A stretch of 64,000 nucleotides of DNA from Burkholderia sp. 8Y. GTDB lineage: Bacteria > Pseudomonadota > Gammaproteobacteria > Burkholderiales > Burkholderiaceae. The notes under the pieces were generated by a model that did no database searches, was not told where the DNA came from, and saw nothing but the letters and a program-made list of their open reading frames with translations. This document shows positions 1 through 7,857 of this stretch, one piece after another. A program made the position numbers and the translations under genes. The stretch lies in contig NZ_LR733519.1 in NCBI RefSeq assembly GCF_902506145.1, forward strand, positions 186,001 to 250,000, written 5' to 3'. The stretch's first letter is position 1. Each line of letters starts with the position of its first letter.

Positions 1-1
1 G

Positions 2-631
2 CACCTCGGCGTCAACGATGTAGCGGACATGAACAATGAGCGTTTCAGCTTTGCGCGCGTGCTCGCGGAACTGGAGACGGCGTTCGCGTCGCTGGGACTC
101 GCGCGTTCCGACGTGCCGGTGATCGTCGCGGGCGGCATCAACAGTCACGAAGCCGTGCGCTCCTGGCTCGCGGCCGGCGCGAACGGTGTCCAGATCGGCA
201 CGCCTTTCGCCGTGACGCAGGAAGGGGACGCGCATCCCGAGTTCAAGCGCGTGCTCGCGGAGGCGAAGCCTGACGATATCGTCGAGTTCGTCAGCGTGAC
301 GGGGCTGCCCGCGCGTGCGGTCAAGACGCCGTGGCTCATGCGCTATCTGCGCAACGAAGAACGTATTCGCACGAAAATCGGCGCCCGCAAGCAGACCTGC
401 CCGACGGCGCTCGAGTGTCTGAGCGCGTGCGGCCTGCGCGACGGCATCGAGAAGTTCGGGCACTTTTGCATCGACACGCGGCTTGCGGCGGCGCTGCGCG
501 GCGACGTGGGCAACGGTCTCTTCTTCCGTGGCCGCGAGAAATTGCCGTTCGGCGCGGCGATCCGCAGCGTCCGGGAACTGATCGAACTGCTCCTGACCGG
601 AAGCACGAAAACGGCCGTCGCGGGTTGCTGA
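2..631 (+). CDS. Nitronate monooxygenase (5'-truncated by window edge)
   Basis: FMN-dependent oxidation of alkyl nitronates (2-nitropropane dioxygenase family), cytoplasmic. The reading frame is open to the left edge (residues HLGVNDVAD precede the first internal ATG at 29), so only the C-terminal part of the TIM barrel is present. The FMN-phosphate-binding segment is recognisable: VIVAGGIN followed by GANGVQIGTPF. A Cys-containing C-terminal extension (TALECLSACGL) follows, as in the NPD-like subgroup. A second, complete member of the family is encoded at 25795-26919, but the two are clearly different subfamilies. Stop at 629-631. The family call is firm; the natural substrate is not known. 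Confidence 0.85.
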   Translation, partial: HLGVNDVADMNNERFSFARVLAELETAFASLGLARSDVPVIVAGGINSHEAVRSWLAAGANGVQIGTPFAVTQEGDAHPEFKRVLAEAKPDDIVEFVSVTGLPARAVKTPWLMRYLRNEERIRTKIGARKQTCPTALECLSACGLRDGIEKFGHFCIDTRLAAALRGDVGNGLFFRGREKLPFGAAIRSVRELIELLLTGSTKTAVAGC

Positions 632-788
632 TCGCCAAGAGGCGCGGTGCTTGATAAGCCATCCGCTCGTTCGCGCGGCGAAACCGCTTTCCGCGAACGT
701 TCGAACTTGTCCGATTGGCCGTCTGCCGGGCGCGTCGTAGCCTCTCGAAAACGGCGAGGCCCGCGCCGGAACCAGGAGCAAAGCAACC

Positions 789-1010
789 ATGGCAAAGCGA
801 TTTCCCCTTCATCCCAAGCATCCGGAACGCAACTGTTGGGGCTGCGACCACTACTGCGCGGCCGATGCCCTGCGCTGCGGGAACGGCTCCAGCCGCACGC
901 AGCATCCGGCGGAGCTATTGGGCGAAGACTGGTACACGTTCGGCGACTGGGGACTGGACGTCGTGGAGGAGGCTACGTCCATCAAGCCGGCTGTCACGAA
1001 GACGCGTTGA
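789..1010 (+). CDS. DUF3079 domain protein
   Basis: A 73-residue protein matching the DUF3079 family as I recall it. It has a conserved N-terminal core with HPKHPERNCWGCDHYC, then CGNGS and HP.EL.GEDW. The four cysteines (CWGC, YC and RCGNG) could bind a metal; that is inference. A strong ribosome-binding site (AGGAG at 776-780) precedes the ATG. The gene sits alone between the nitronate monooxygenase and a hypothetical gene, all in the same direction. Function unknown. Confidence 0.8.
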   Translation: MAKRFPLHPKHPERNCWGCDHYCAADALRCGNGSSRTQHPAELLGEDWYTFGDWGLDVVEEATSIKPAVTKTR

Positions 1011-1082
1011 ACGTGGAAGAAACGCGAAACGCAGTGATCGCAAACGCACGCGTCTAATTCGGCCTTCTCCTACGCAACGGCC

Positions 1083-1565
1083 GTGACCGAATGCCTAGAA
1101 TTTCGGCAACCCACCTCACGCGTTGCCACCGTCATGCACACGAAGCTCGAATTCGAATCCCCCGAAGGCCGTCTGTCCCTGTCGATCGACGACATCCAAT
1201 TCATGGCCTATGACGCCGGCGAGGCCACGTTGCGGTCCATGCGTCACTTCATCGAGCGCATGCGGGCGATGGGTCTTGGCCAGCTGGCCGAAGCGCACGC
1301 GCGGCTCCTCGCACAAAACAAGCTTCACGTGATCGAACTGCGGGAAGCGCGTCACGACGCCGAGGCGCTGCTCGCATGTGGCGCAATCGGCGAGGCGATC
1401 GAAGACAGAATCACGCCCCGAATCGAAATCCTCCGCGAGGATATCGGGCGGACGCATGCGCAATTGCGCGCGAGCGTCGAGCGGCTGGCCGCGTTGTCGG
1501 CGGCGTGCCATCAGGCGTTGCATCAGATTCCGGGGTATCGCCCGCCAAGCCGGCCGCGTGATTGA
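1083..1565 (+). CDS. Hypothetical helical protein
   Basis: I do not recognise this protein of 160 residues (143 if translation starts at the ATG at 1134 rather than the GTG at 1083). It is predominantly charged and helix-forming, with several Arg/Glu/Ala-rich stretches (HFIERMRAMGL, ELREARHDAEALL, ILREDIG) and no transmembrane segment or signal peptide. Neither candidate start has a convincing ribosome-binding site. The next gene downstream is convergent. The core EFESPEGRLSLSIDDIQFM reads like a genuine folded N-terminus, which favours the 1134 start. Confidence 0.5.
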   Translation: MTECLEFRQPTSRVATVMHTKLEFESPEGRLSLSIDDIQFMAYDAGEATLRSMRHFIERMRAMGLGQLAEAHARLLAQNKLHVIELREARHDAEALLACGAIGEAIEDRITPRIEILREDIGRTHAQLRASVERLAALSAACHQALHQIPGYRPPSRPRD

Positions 1566-1587
1566 GCGGAGGCGCCCTCGGGCGAGT

Positions 1588-1890
1588 TCACCCGGCGGAA
1601 TACTTGCGCAGCAACGCGCTGACATCGATGCGCTGACCCTGCAGCACAAGCAGCCGCGCGTGCAACACGAGGTTCTCGATCACGAGCAGCGCCGTGGTGA
1701 GCATGTAGGTGAGATTAACGTCGCCAGGATTCAGCCCGCTCGCCTGAAGGCTGCGATGCCTCTCCAGAAGCGAAGTCAATACGAGACCGCGTAGCTCCGG
1801 CTCGCCGAACGGCAGGTCGCCGTAATCGACCGGGTCTTCCTTTTCCAGTTCCTCGAGCAGCCCTGTCAATTCGCTGATGGTCACTTCCAT
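1588..1890 (-). CDS. Hypothetical acidic protein
   Basis: A 100-residue, Leu/Glu-rich protein with an acidic N-terminal segment (ELTGLLEELEKEDPVDYGDLP). A hydrophobic helical stretch follows (LTYMLTTALLVIENLVLHARLLVLQG), which looks amphipathic rather than membrane-spanning. It is convergent with the hypothetical gene at 1083-1565 and lies downstream of the leftward gene ending at 2017. Codon use is normal for the window, supporting a real gene. Function not recognised. Confidence 0.5.
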   Translation of the reverse strand: MEVTISELTGLLEELEKEDPVDYGDLPFGEPELRGLVLTSLLERHRSLQASGLNPGDVNLTYMLTTALLVIENLVLHARLLVLQGQRIDVSALLRKYSAG

Positions 1891-2016
1891 GGCGTCTCCG
1901 GCGAGAGATTGCGTGGATGGCGGACAGCGCCTTCATGATGCCACGTCGAAGCGGACTGCGTTGTGGGTCGTCTGCGGACGGTTGCCAATGAGATGGCGAG
2001 GCGCTCGGCATGCGCC

Positions 2017-2295
2017 TCAATGCGCCACCGCCGCTCCCTTACCCAACGCATCCATCCCGAACCGCTGCATGACAAAGCTCTGCAGCACCAGATAAAGATC
2101 CGACTCGCGCGGCCGCGTACCCCATCGGCTGTTACCGGCCACCGACGCAACGGTGAACCACGACTGTGGCGGGAACAGTTCGACGCGCAAGACGTCGCGT
2201 TCGAGAATTCGCAACCGGCCTGTGTCCGGATAGAACTCGGCGCTCACCGCACCGCACGGCAAATCGATGCTCACCGTCATTGCATTCGCTTTCAT
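2017..2295 (-). CDS. Hypothetical protein
   Basis: A 92-residue protein. I chose the ATG at 2295 because a G-rich ribosome-binding stretch lies just upstream and the upstream part of the frame is low-quality Arg/Cys-rich translation; a second in-frame ATG is at 2280. The sequence alternates short beta-like segments (MTVSIDLPCG, SAEFYPDTGRLRILERDVLRVELFPPQSWFTV) and ends in a helix (DLYLVLQSFVMQRFGMDAL). This suggests a small alpha/beta fold. It is codirectional with 1588-1890 and may share a transcript with it. Function not recognised. Confidence 0.45.
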   Translation of the reverse strand: MKANAMTVSIDLPCGAVSAEFYPDTGRLRILERDVLRVELFPPQSWFTVASVAGNSRWGTRPRESDLYLVLQSFVMQRFGMDALGKGAAVAH

Positions 2296-2674
2296 CGTCG
2301 TGGCCCCCCGTGTATCGACAATGCCGGGCGCGTGCATGGCGCCTGGCTTTCCCGTAATCGTATGACGCGCGTTTCGAGCGCCACTGTCTCTTGCCGCTCG
2401 CTGGCAGGCACGGCGAAGCTCGCGGATTCCCGGCTTCCACCGTTCCAGCAGACATCTCCCGATAGGCATACAGTAACGACGTTGCGCGCCGCCGCCGAAG
2501 TATCGGCAGGATCGGCAATCACGGAGCAACGGCAGCAGAGCAGGGCGGCGAGCGTTCGCTCCCGCACATAAACTGCCGCGCGCTCCGTTCGCACACGTCT
2601 GATTCGGCCGCGTCTTCCCAATGCGCGAAGGCGCCGGCCTCACGTCCACGCTTCACGATCAACAGGGAACGACC
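2296..2674. other. Intergenic region between divergent genes
   Basis: A 379-base stretch between the leftward hypothetical gene and the rightward alcohol dehydrogenase gene. It must hold both promoters. I see no clear -35/-10 pair, operator dyad or terminator. Open frames crossing it are Arg/Ala-rich and look like GC-driven shadows. Confidence 0.4.
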
Positions 2675-3733
2675 ATGTTCAAAGCCTATTCCTATGCAGC
2701 GTCCGCAGCCGACAAGCCGCTCGGTCCGCTCGAGATTCAACGCCGCGATGTCGGTCCGAACGACGTGCGTATCGACATTCTCTTTTGCGGCGTCTGCCAC
2801 TCCGATCTGCACACGGCGCGCAACGAATGGGGCGGCACGAACTATCCGGTCGTGCCGGGTCACGAGATCGTCGGGCGCGTGACGGAAGTCGGCTCGGACG
2901 TGACGAAGTTCAAGGCCGGCGACATCGCGGGCGTCGGCTGCATGGTGGATTCGTGTCGCGTGTGCGAAGCCTGCAGGGAAGGGCTCGAACAATATTGCGA
3001 AAGCCCGGAGAGCTTCGTGCAGACCTATAACTCGCCGGACAAGAAGTCGGGCGGCGTGACGTATGGCGGCTATTCGACGTCGATCGTCGTCGATGAAGCC
3101 TTCACGCTGCGCGTGCCCGAGAACCTCGAACTGGCCGCGGTCGCGCCGCTCTTGTGCGCGGGCATCACCACGTACTCGCCGCTGCGTCACTGGGGCGTGA
3201 AAGCGGGCGACAAAGTGGGCATCGTCGGTCTGGGCGGCCTCGGGCACATGGGCGTGAAGATCGCGGCGGCGATGGGCGCGCATGTCGTGCTCTTCACGAC
3301 GTCGCCGAGCAAGATCGAGGATGCCAAGCGGCTGGGCGCGCATGACGTCGTCGTGTCGAAGGATCCGGACCAGATGGCCGCGCATGCCAACAGCTTCGAT
3401 TTCATCCTGAACACGGTGGCGGCCTCGCACAGTCTCGACCCGTTCATCGCGCTCCTTAAGCGTGACGGCACCATGACGCTCGTCGGCGCGCCGGAGCACC
3501 CGCATCCTTCGCCTTCGGTGATGAACATGATCTTCAAGCGGCGTTCGCTGGCGGGCTCGCTCATCGGCGGCATCGCGGAGACGCAGGAAATGCTCGACTT
3601 CTGCGGCAAGCACGGCATCACGTCCGATATCGAAATGATCCGCATGGACGAGATCAACACGGCCTACGAGCGCATGTTGAAGAGCGACGTGAAGTACCGC
3701 TTCGTGATCGACATGGCGTCGATGGAGCGGTAA
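2675..3733 (+). CDS. Zinc-dependent alcohol dehydrogenase, YahK/cinnamyl-ADH type
   Basis: Medium-chain dehydrogenase (352 residues) interconverting aldehydes and alcohols with NAD(P)H in the cytoplasm. Catalytic zinc ligands are recognisable in GVCHSDLH and PGHEIVG. The structural-zinc cysteines are in the lobe CMVDSCRVCEACREGLEQYC. The Rossmann glycine motif is GLGGLGHMG, followed by an FTTS segment typical of NADP-preferring YahK-like enzymes. I chose the ATG at 2675 because AGGGA lies just upstream and the frame before it is not conserved-looking. The AraC-family gene begins 17 bases downstream and may regulate or be cotranscribed with it. Physiological substrate unknown. Confidence 0.88.
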   Translation: MFKAYSYAASAADKPLGPLEIQRRDVGPNDVRIDILFCGVCHSDLHTARNEWGGTNYPVVPGHEIVGRVTEVGSDVTKFKAGDIAGVGCMVDSCRVCEACREGLEQYCESPESFVQTYNSPDKKSGGVTYGGYSTSIVVDEAFTLRVPENLELAAVAPLLCAGITTYSPLRHWGVKAGDKVGIVGLGGLGHMGVKIAAAMGAHVVLFTTSPSKIEDAKRLGAHDVVVSKDPDQMAAHANSFDFILNTVAASHSLDPFIALLKRDGTMTLVGAPEHPHPSPSVMNMIFKRRSLAGSLIGGIAETQEMLDFCGKHGITSDIEMIRMDEINTAYERMLKSDVKYRFVIDMASMER

Positions 3734-3749
3734 GCCGGCGTATCGGCGC

Positions 3750-4568
3750 ATGTCCGTGAACGCCCGCCCGACGTCCGACACCCGGATCTGGCGCGCGCCC
3801 GATCTCGGCGCGGAGTTGCTGCGCGGGCGCTTCGCGGACTTCGCCTATGACGTCCACGCGCACGACACCGCGTGTTTCGCGCTGCTCACGGGCGGCGCGA
3901 TTCGCATCCGCATGCGCGGCACGGAGTTCGTCGCGCGGCGCGGCGATCTGTACGCCATCGACGCCGACGAACCGCACGCCGGCTGGCCCGTCGACGGCGA
4001 GGGCTGGACGCAGCGCACGCTCTATGTGGATGTCGCGCATCTGCTGGAGTTGACTGGCGAGAAGCGCGCGGGCAGGCTCGTCGGTCCGATCATTCGTGAT
4101 CCGGTCCTGAGCATGGCGCTTCAGGACGCGCATCGGTCGTCGGAGGTGAGCGGTTCGTCGCTGTATCGCGACGAGCGGTATCTGGCGTTCGCGGGGCGGC
4201 TCGCCGGACGACACATGAAGCAGCAGACGGCGCCGCGCGAGGCGAGCGAGCCGCGCGCCATCCTCGCGGCGCGGCGTTTTCTCGAAGACCGTCTCGGCGA
4301 CCCGCTGCGTCTGCATGAAATCGCGGCGGCGGCCGACTTGCCGCCGTATCGCTTGTTCCGTGCGTTCAGTCGGGCAACCGGCATGACGCCGCACGAATAT
4401 CAGCGGCAGGCGCGCGTGCGCCGCGCAATGGCGCTCATCCGGCGCGGCAATGCGCTCTCCGATATCGCCGCCGAAACCGGCTTCGCGGATCAGGCGCATC
4501 TCACGCGCACGTTCCGCCGCATGCTCGGCGTGACGCCGGGCGCGTACAAGGCGGCGACGCGCGGCTGA
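3750..4568 (+). CDS. AraC-family transcriptional regulator
   Basis: A 272-residue regulator. The N-terminal ~150 residues form an AraC-type cupin sensor (HDTACFALLTGGAIRIR, then GDLYAIDADEPHAGWP). The C-terminal ~100 residues carry two helix-turn-helix motifs (LRLHEIAAAADLPPYRLFRAF and ALSDIAAETGFADQAHLTRTFRRMLGVTPGAY). The second includes the family's typical Gx(A/T)xYK-like end. It starts 17 bases after the alcohol dehydrogenase stop and is codirectional, so an aldehyde- or alcohol-responsive role is a reasonable inference but not shown. Confidence 0.88.
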   Translation: MSVNARPTSDTRIWRAPDLGAELLRGRFADFAYDVHAHDTACFALLTGGAIRIRMRGTEFVARRGDLYAIDADEPHAGWPVDGEGWTQRTLYVDVAHLLELTGEKRAGRLVGPIIRDPVLSMALQDAHRSSEVSGSSLYRDERYLAFAGRLAGRHMKQQTAPREASEPRAILAARRFLEDRLGDPLRLHEIAAAADLPPYRLFRAFSRATGMTPHEYQRQARVRRAMALIRRGNALSDIAAETGFADQAHLTRTFRRMLGVTPGAYKAATRG

Positions 4569-4580
4569 CGCGTCCTTGCA

Positions 4581-5015
4581 TTACTTCAACAGGCCGAGGT
4601 TCCCGACGGCCTTACTCACCGGCTTTTTCTCGCCAATCAGCGCGACGCCGACGTAGCGCAGCGCGTCGGTTGCGACCGTCGAGACGGCGTCGCGAAAGGC
4701 GGCGTAGTCCGTCGTCTGCTGGCCTTGCTCGGGAAACGCGACGACATCGCAAGCGGCGGCGAGCGCCTTGCCGCGAATCGACGCGAGTTCGTCCTGAGTG
4801 GCCGCGAGCACCGCGATGCCGACCGGAATCAGGCCCGGATGCGCGACGCCGGACGCATCGACGAGCGGCTCGCCGACAAGCGCCGGGTGCCGCTGCCCGA
4901 TGGTCAGCGCCAGCACCGCCGCCGCATTCGCGGCCTTGCCGGCGGGCAGCGCGCGGTCCACCACGATCACGCAGCGTTGAGCGCGCGCGCCGGCTTCCGT
5001 CGTCTCGTTCGTCAT
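4581..5015 (-). CDS. DUF2000 family protein
   Basis: A 144-residue cytoplasmic protein of the DUF2000 family, related in fold to peptidyl-tRNA hydrolase 2. The N-terminus matches the family pattern CVIVVDRALPAGKAANAAAVLAL. It is followed by a GEPLVDASGVAHPGLIPVGIAVLAA strand-helix unit and a C-terminal RYVGVALIGEKKPVSKAVGNL segment. The gene is convergent with the AraC gene (12 bases between stops). Biochemical function is not established for this family. Confidence 0.75.
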   Translation of the reverse strand: MTNETTEAGARAQRCVIVVDRALPAGKAANAAAVLALTIGQRHPALVGEPLVDASGVAHPGLIPVGIAVLAATQDELASIRGKALAAACDVVAFPEQGQQTTDYAAFRDAVSTVATDALRYVGVALIGEKKPVSKAVGNLGLLK

Positions 5016-5217
5016 GTGTTTCCCCGTTCAGTTTGCAGAAAGCGCCATTGTCGAGGCGCGCGCAGCCGGCGTCTTGAATCCTGTTGCACGCGGATGCCGG
5101 CGAGCGAAACGAGCCAGCGCGACCTCATGCTGCATGAAACAAAGTGTCGAGCCGCTTGCCCGCAAAGCGAAAGCGAACGCAGAATCGATGATTGCCTGCG
5201 CCGTTCATCGAGCCTCC

Positions 5218-6558
5218 ATGACGACCCGAGTCATCAGTTTCTTCGCGAGCCGGGACGCCCACGCGTCCTTCGACAATCATCGGCGCTATTGCGCGCATCG
5301 CTCCTACGCGCACGCGTTCGTCGATGCGAGCCGCATCGGCTGGGCGCATCTGCGCATGCTGCTGAAATTCCAGACGCTGTTGCGCGCGCTGCGCGCCGCA
5401 GCCGATGGCGACCTCGTGCTGCTGCTCACCCAGGACTGCCTGATCGTGAGCGATATCGCGTGCGAAACGCTGATGGCCGAGCCGGCGCGCGACTCGCTGA
5501 TCGTGTCGATGGGCGACGCCGAAAGCGATAGCGTCATCGGCGGATTCCAGCTCTGGCGCAATACGCCGGCGTCGCGCGCGCGGGTGGAACGCCTGTGCGC
5601 GGGCGCGCGTTTCGGCGGCGCGCTCGCGAGCGAATCGGCGCTGCTGCGCACGACGGCGCCGCTGCACTACATGACGCAGATCGACGGCGTGCATGCCGTC
5701 GTGCCCGCGGCGTGGCATATCGAGCCGATGTGGGCGCGGCTGCGCGTCTTCGCCATCGCGCTCGCCGACCTTCCCGACGCGCCGCCGAACGAGCCCGTCC
5801 ACGCCGATCTGCGCGATCTCTTCGCGTCGCACATCAACGCGTGTCAGGCAAAAGGCGAGGCATATCTGACGCTGCCCCCGCCGGACGCGGCGCACGACGC
5901 GTACGAGGCGCTGCGCCCCGACGCGCCCATCGCGCTCGCCATGCTCTACACGCCGAACATCCGCGCGTACGGCGCCATCGCCGAGCGCAATCTGCGCCGT
6001 TACTGCGCGCGCCACGGCTATGCGCTGCATCTTTATCGAGATATCCCGCAGGCATCGCCGCACGGCGCGAGCGGCAACTGGCTGAAGCCGTGGGTGCTGC
6101 GCCGCCATCTGTCTCAGCACGAATGGGTGTTCTGGATCGACGCGGACGTGCTCGTGATCGACCAGTCGATGCCGCTCGAACGCTTGCTCGACAGCCGCGA
6201 CCGCCTGATCGCGATGGACATGAGCTGGCAGTTCAACTCCGGCATCATGGGCTTTCGACGCACGCAGGCGAACTTCGACGTGCTCGGCGAAGTGGAGCAG
6301 GCGATCGGCGGCGTCGCGGACAAGTCATCGACTTATGCGAGCGGCGGCGATCAGGACACGTTCATAAAGGTGCTCACGCGCCACGGCATGGCGAGCGATG
6401 CGGAACTGGTCGACTGCATCACCCTGAACACGCCTTATCAGCTTCAGCGCGCGGACAGTTTCATGGTTCACTACATGCATATGTGGCCGTCGCTGCGCGC
6501 GCTCGCGATGCAGCACGGCGACCTCGCGAGTCAAACGCTCTCGGACCGGCGCCCATAG
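5218..6558 (+). CDS. Duplicated glycosyltransferase, GT34-like, degenerate N-terminal copy
   Basis: A protein of 446 residues from the ATG at 5218. The C-terminal half (about 235-446) resembles GMA12/MNN10 (GT34-like) nucleotide-sugar transferases. It shows LAMLYTPNIRAYGAIAERN, HGYALHLYRD, the LKPWVLRRHL substrate segment and the metal-binding DxD motif in WIDADVLVID, then FNSGIMGFRR. The N-terminal half (1-225) has the same block order (RRYCAHRSYAHAFV, LKFQTLLRAL, LLLTQDCLIV, GGFQLWRNT) but the DxD is replaced by QDC, so this copy is probably non-catalytic. The frame is open upstream to 5014; I chose 5218 because homology to the second copy starts there. No polysaccharide genes adjoin it. 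Acceptor unknown. Confidence 0.72.
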   Translation: MTTRVISFFASRDAHASFDNHRRYCAHRSYAHAFVDASRIGWAHLRMLLKFQTLLRALRAAADGDLVLLLTQDCLIVSDIACETLMAEPARDSLIVSMGDAESDSVIGGFQLWRNTPASRARVERLCAGARFGGALASESALLRTTAPLHYMTQIDGVHAVVPAAWHIEPMWARLRVFAIALADLPDAPPNEPVHADLRDLFASHINACQAKGEAYLTLPPPDAAHDAYEALRPDAPIALAMLYTPNIRAYGAIAERNLRRYCARHGYALHLYRDIPQASPHGASGNWLKPWVLRRHLSQHEWVFWIDADVLVIDQSMPLERLLDSRDRLIAMDMSWQFNSGIMGFRRTQANFDVLGEVEQAIGGVADKSSTYASGGDQDTFIKVLTRHGMASDAELVDCITLNTPYQLQRADSFMVHYMHMWPSLRALAMQHGDLASQTLSDRRP

Positions 6559-6702
6559 CCGGAACCGGCGTTTGCCGCAACGCAATATGCTGAAATGCCA
6601 CGAGAACCTAGTCGTTACCGGCGTCGCGGTCGGGGAGAGCTCGGTCCTGTGGCCGCATCCGGTGAAGTAAAATCCCAGCCTCTTTTCTTTATATGGCGAC
6701 GC

Positions 6703-7050
6703 ATGTTGCGCAAGGCCTGGCGCGGAGAAGAACGCTTCTGGAAAGTCTGGTGGCTACTGGGCCTGCCGCTGCACCTCGCATGGTGGGCGCTGTACCTGTA
6801 CCTCTGGGGCAGCGGCGTCGCTCCAGAAGCGTTTCTCCTGATTACCGTATGGTTCTGGCCCGGCACACTGGGCCTGTTCGCCGCGTGCGGCGCGCTTTAT
6901 CTCGCGTGGTGCACGGCGGCATGGCGGTGCTCGGGCAACGTCGACCGGCGTATGTGGGCGTATGTCGCGCGCGTGCTGATCGGCGCGGGGCTCGGCTCGT
7001 TTCTGACCGAGTGCGCGCTGATTCTTACGGCGCCGCTGGTGTCAGGCTGA
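6703..7050 (+). CDS. Hypothetical inner-membrane protein
   Basis: A 115-residue, Trp-rich protein with three likely membrane segments: VWWLLGLPLHLAWWALYLYL, then AFLLITVWFWPGTLGLFAACG, then VARVLIGAGLGSFLTECALIL. The frame is open from 6595, but residues before the ATG at 6703 are polar and arginine-rich, so I prefer the later start. No strong ribosome-binding site is visible at either. It precedes the marC-like gene by 40 bases in the same direction. Family not recognised. Confidence 0.55.
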   Translation: MLRKAWRGEERFWKVWWLLGLPLHLAWWALYLYLWGSGVAPEAFLLITVWFWPGTLGLFAACGALYLAWCTAAWRCSGNVDRRMWAYVARVLIGAGLGSFLTECALILTAPLVSG

Positions 7051-7090
7051 AGGGTCTAGAGGCAAAACCAACCACACAAACCTCTCGAGC

Positions 7091-7759
7091 ATGTTCAACG
7101 AATTCGTCAAGACCGTGCTCGTGATCGTCGCCGGGCTCTTTCCGATCATCAATCCGCCTGCGGTCGCGCTCGTCGTGTTGAGCATGCTGCCGTATATCAG
7201 CGATGCCGAGCGGCAGGAACTCGCCCGGCGCATCTCGCTGAACAGCTTCGTGATTTTACTGGCGTCGCTGTCGGTGGGCGCGTACGTGCTCAACTTCTTC
7301 GGCATCTCGATTCCGGTGCTGCGCGTGGCGGGCGGCATCGTGGTCTCGATGGCGGGCTGGAGCCTCCTGCAGGCCCCCGACGAAGACGCCGCCGCTGCCG
7401 AACCCGCGCCGAAGCCTCGCAGCGGCGCGTCGTTGCGCGCGAAGGCGTTTTATCCGCTGACGCTGCCGATCACCGTCGGCCCGGGCTCCATCGCCGTCGC
7501 CATCGCGCTCGGAACCGGCTCGCCGCGCCACGGTTTGCAGCCGGTGCATATCGTGGGCGTGAGCGTCGGGCTCGTGCTGCTCTGCGCGAGCATCTATGTC
7601 TGCGTGCGCTTCGCCGGCTATCTCGAACGGCTGCTCGGCACCGTCGGCACGCAAGTCGCCATGCGGCTTTTCGCATTCGTGATCTTCTGCATCGGGGTGG
7701 AGATTCTTTGGCTCGGACTCTCCGAGCTTCTCGGCTCCGTTCACGCCGTCGCCAAATAG
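7091..7759 (+). CDS. MarC/NAAT family integral membrane protein
   Basis: A 222-residue polytopic inner-membrane protein of the MarC family. The family's duplicated half-domains are visible: [18 protein letters not shown] near the start, and [21 protein letters not shown] near residue 125. About six hydrophobic segments span the protein. MarC proteins have no settled transport substrate, although the family is often called NAAT. It lies upstream of the sugar-acid operon but ends before its operators, so it is probably a separate unit. Confidence 0.87.
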   Translation: MFNEFVKTVLVIVAGLFPIINPPAVALVVLSMLPYISDAERQELARRISLNSFVILLASLSVGAYVLNFFGISIPVLRVAGGIVVSMAGWSLLQAPDEDAAAAEPAPKPRSGASLRAKAFYPLTLPITVGPGSIAVAIALGTGSPRHGLQPVHIVGVSVGLVLLCASIYVCVRFAGYLERLLGTVGTQVAMRLFAFVIFCIGVEILWLGLSELLGSVHAVAK

Positions 7760-7798
7760 CGTCCTCCACTTCGTACAAACCCCAAGCGACGCGCGCCG

Positions 7799-7814
7799 AT
7801 GATAACGCTACCAT
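7799..7814. promoter_or_regulatory. LacI-type operator candidate O1
   Basis: The imperfect palindrome ATGATAACGCTACCAT has arms around a central CG, the shape expected for LacI/GalR-family operators. It shares the 13-base core TAACGCTACCATC with a second site 29 bases downstream. It precedes the dehydratase gene whose operon ends with a LacI-family regulator gene. Confidence 0.6.
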
Positions 7815-7827
7815 CGCGTCTATCGAT

Positions 7828-7843
7828 ATGGTAACGCTACCAT
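7828..7843. promoter_or_regulatory. LacI-type operator candidate O2
   Basis: ATGGTAACGCTACCAT has perfect 6-base arms (ATGGTA/TACCAT) around ACGC. It abuts the ribosome-binding site (AAGGAG, 7845-7850) of the TTG-started dehydratase gene. Binding here would block transcription or its start. Centre-to-centre spacing to O1 is 29 bases, about three helical turns. Confidence 0.62.
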
Positions 7844-7857
7844 CAAGGAGACATCGC

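Noticed and set aside
2519..3781. A 420-residue leftward open frame opposite the alcohol dehydrogenase gene
   Set aside because: His/Arg-rich shadow of a gene with complete zinc and cofactor motifs.
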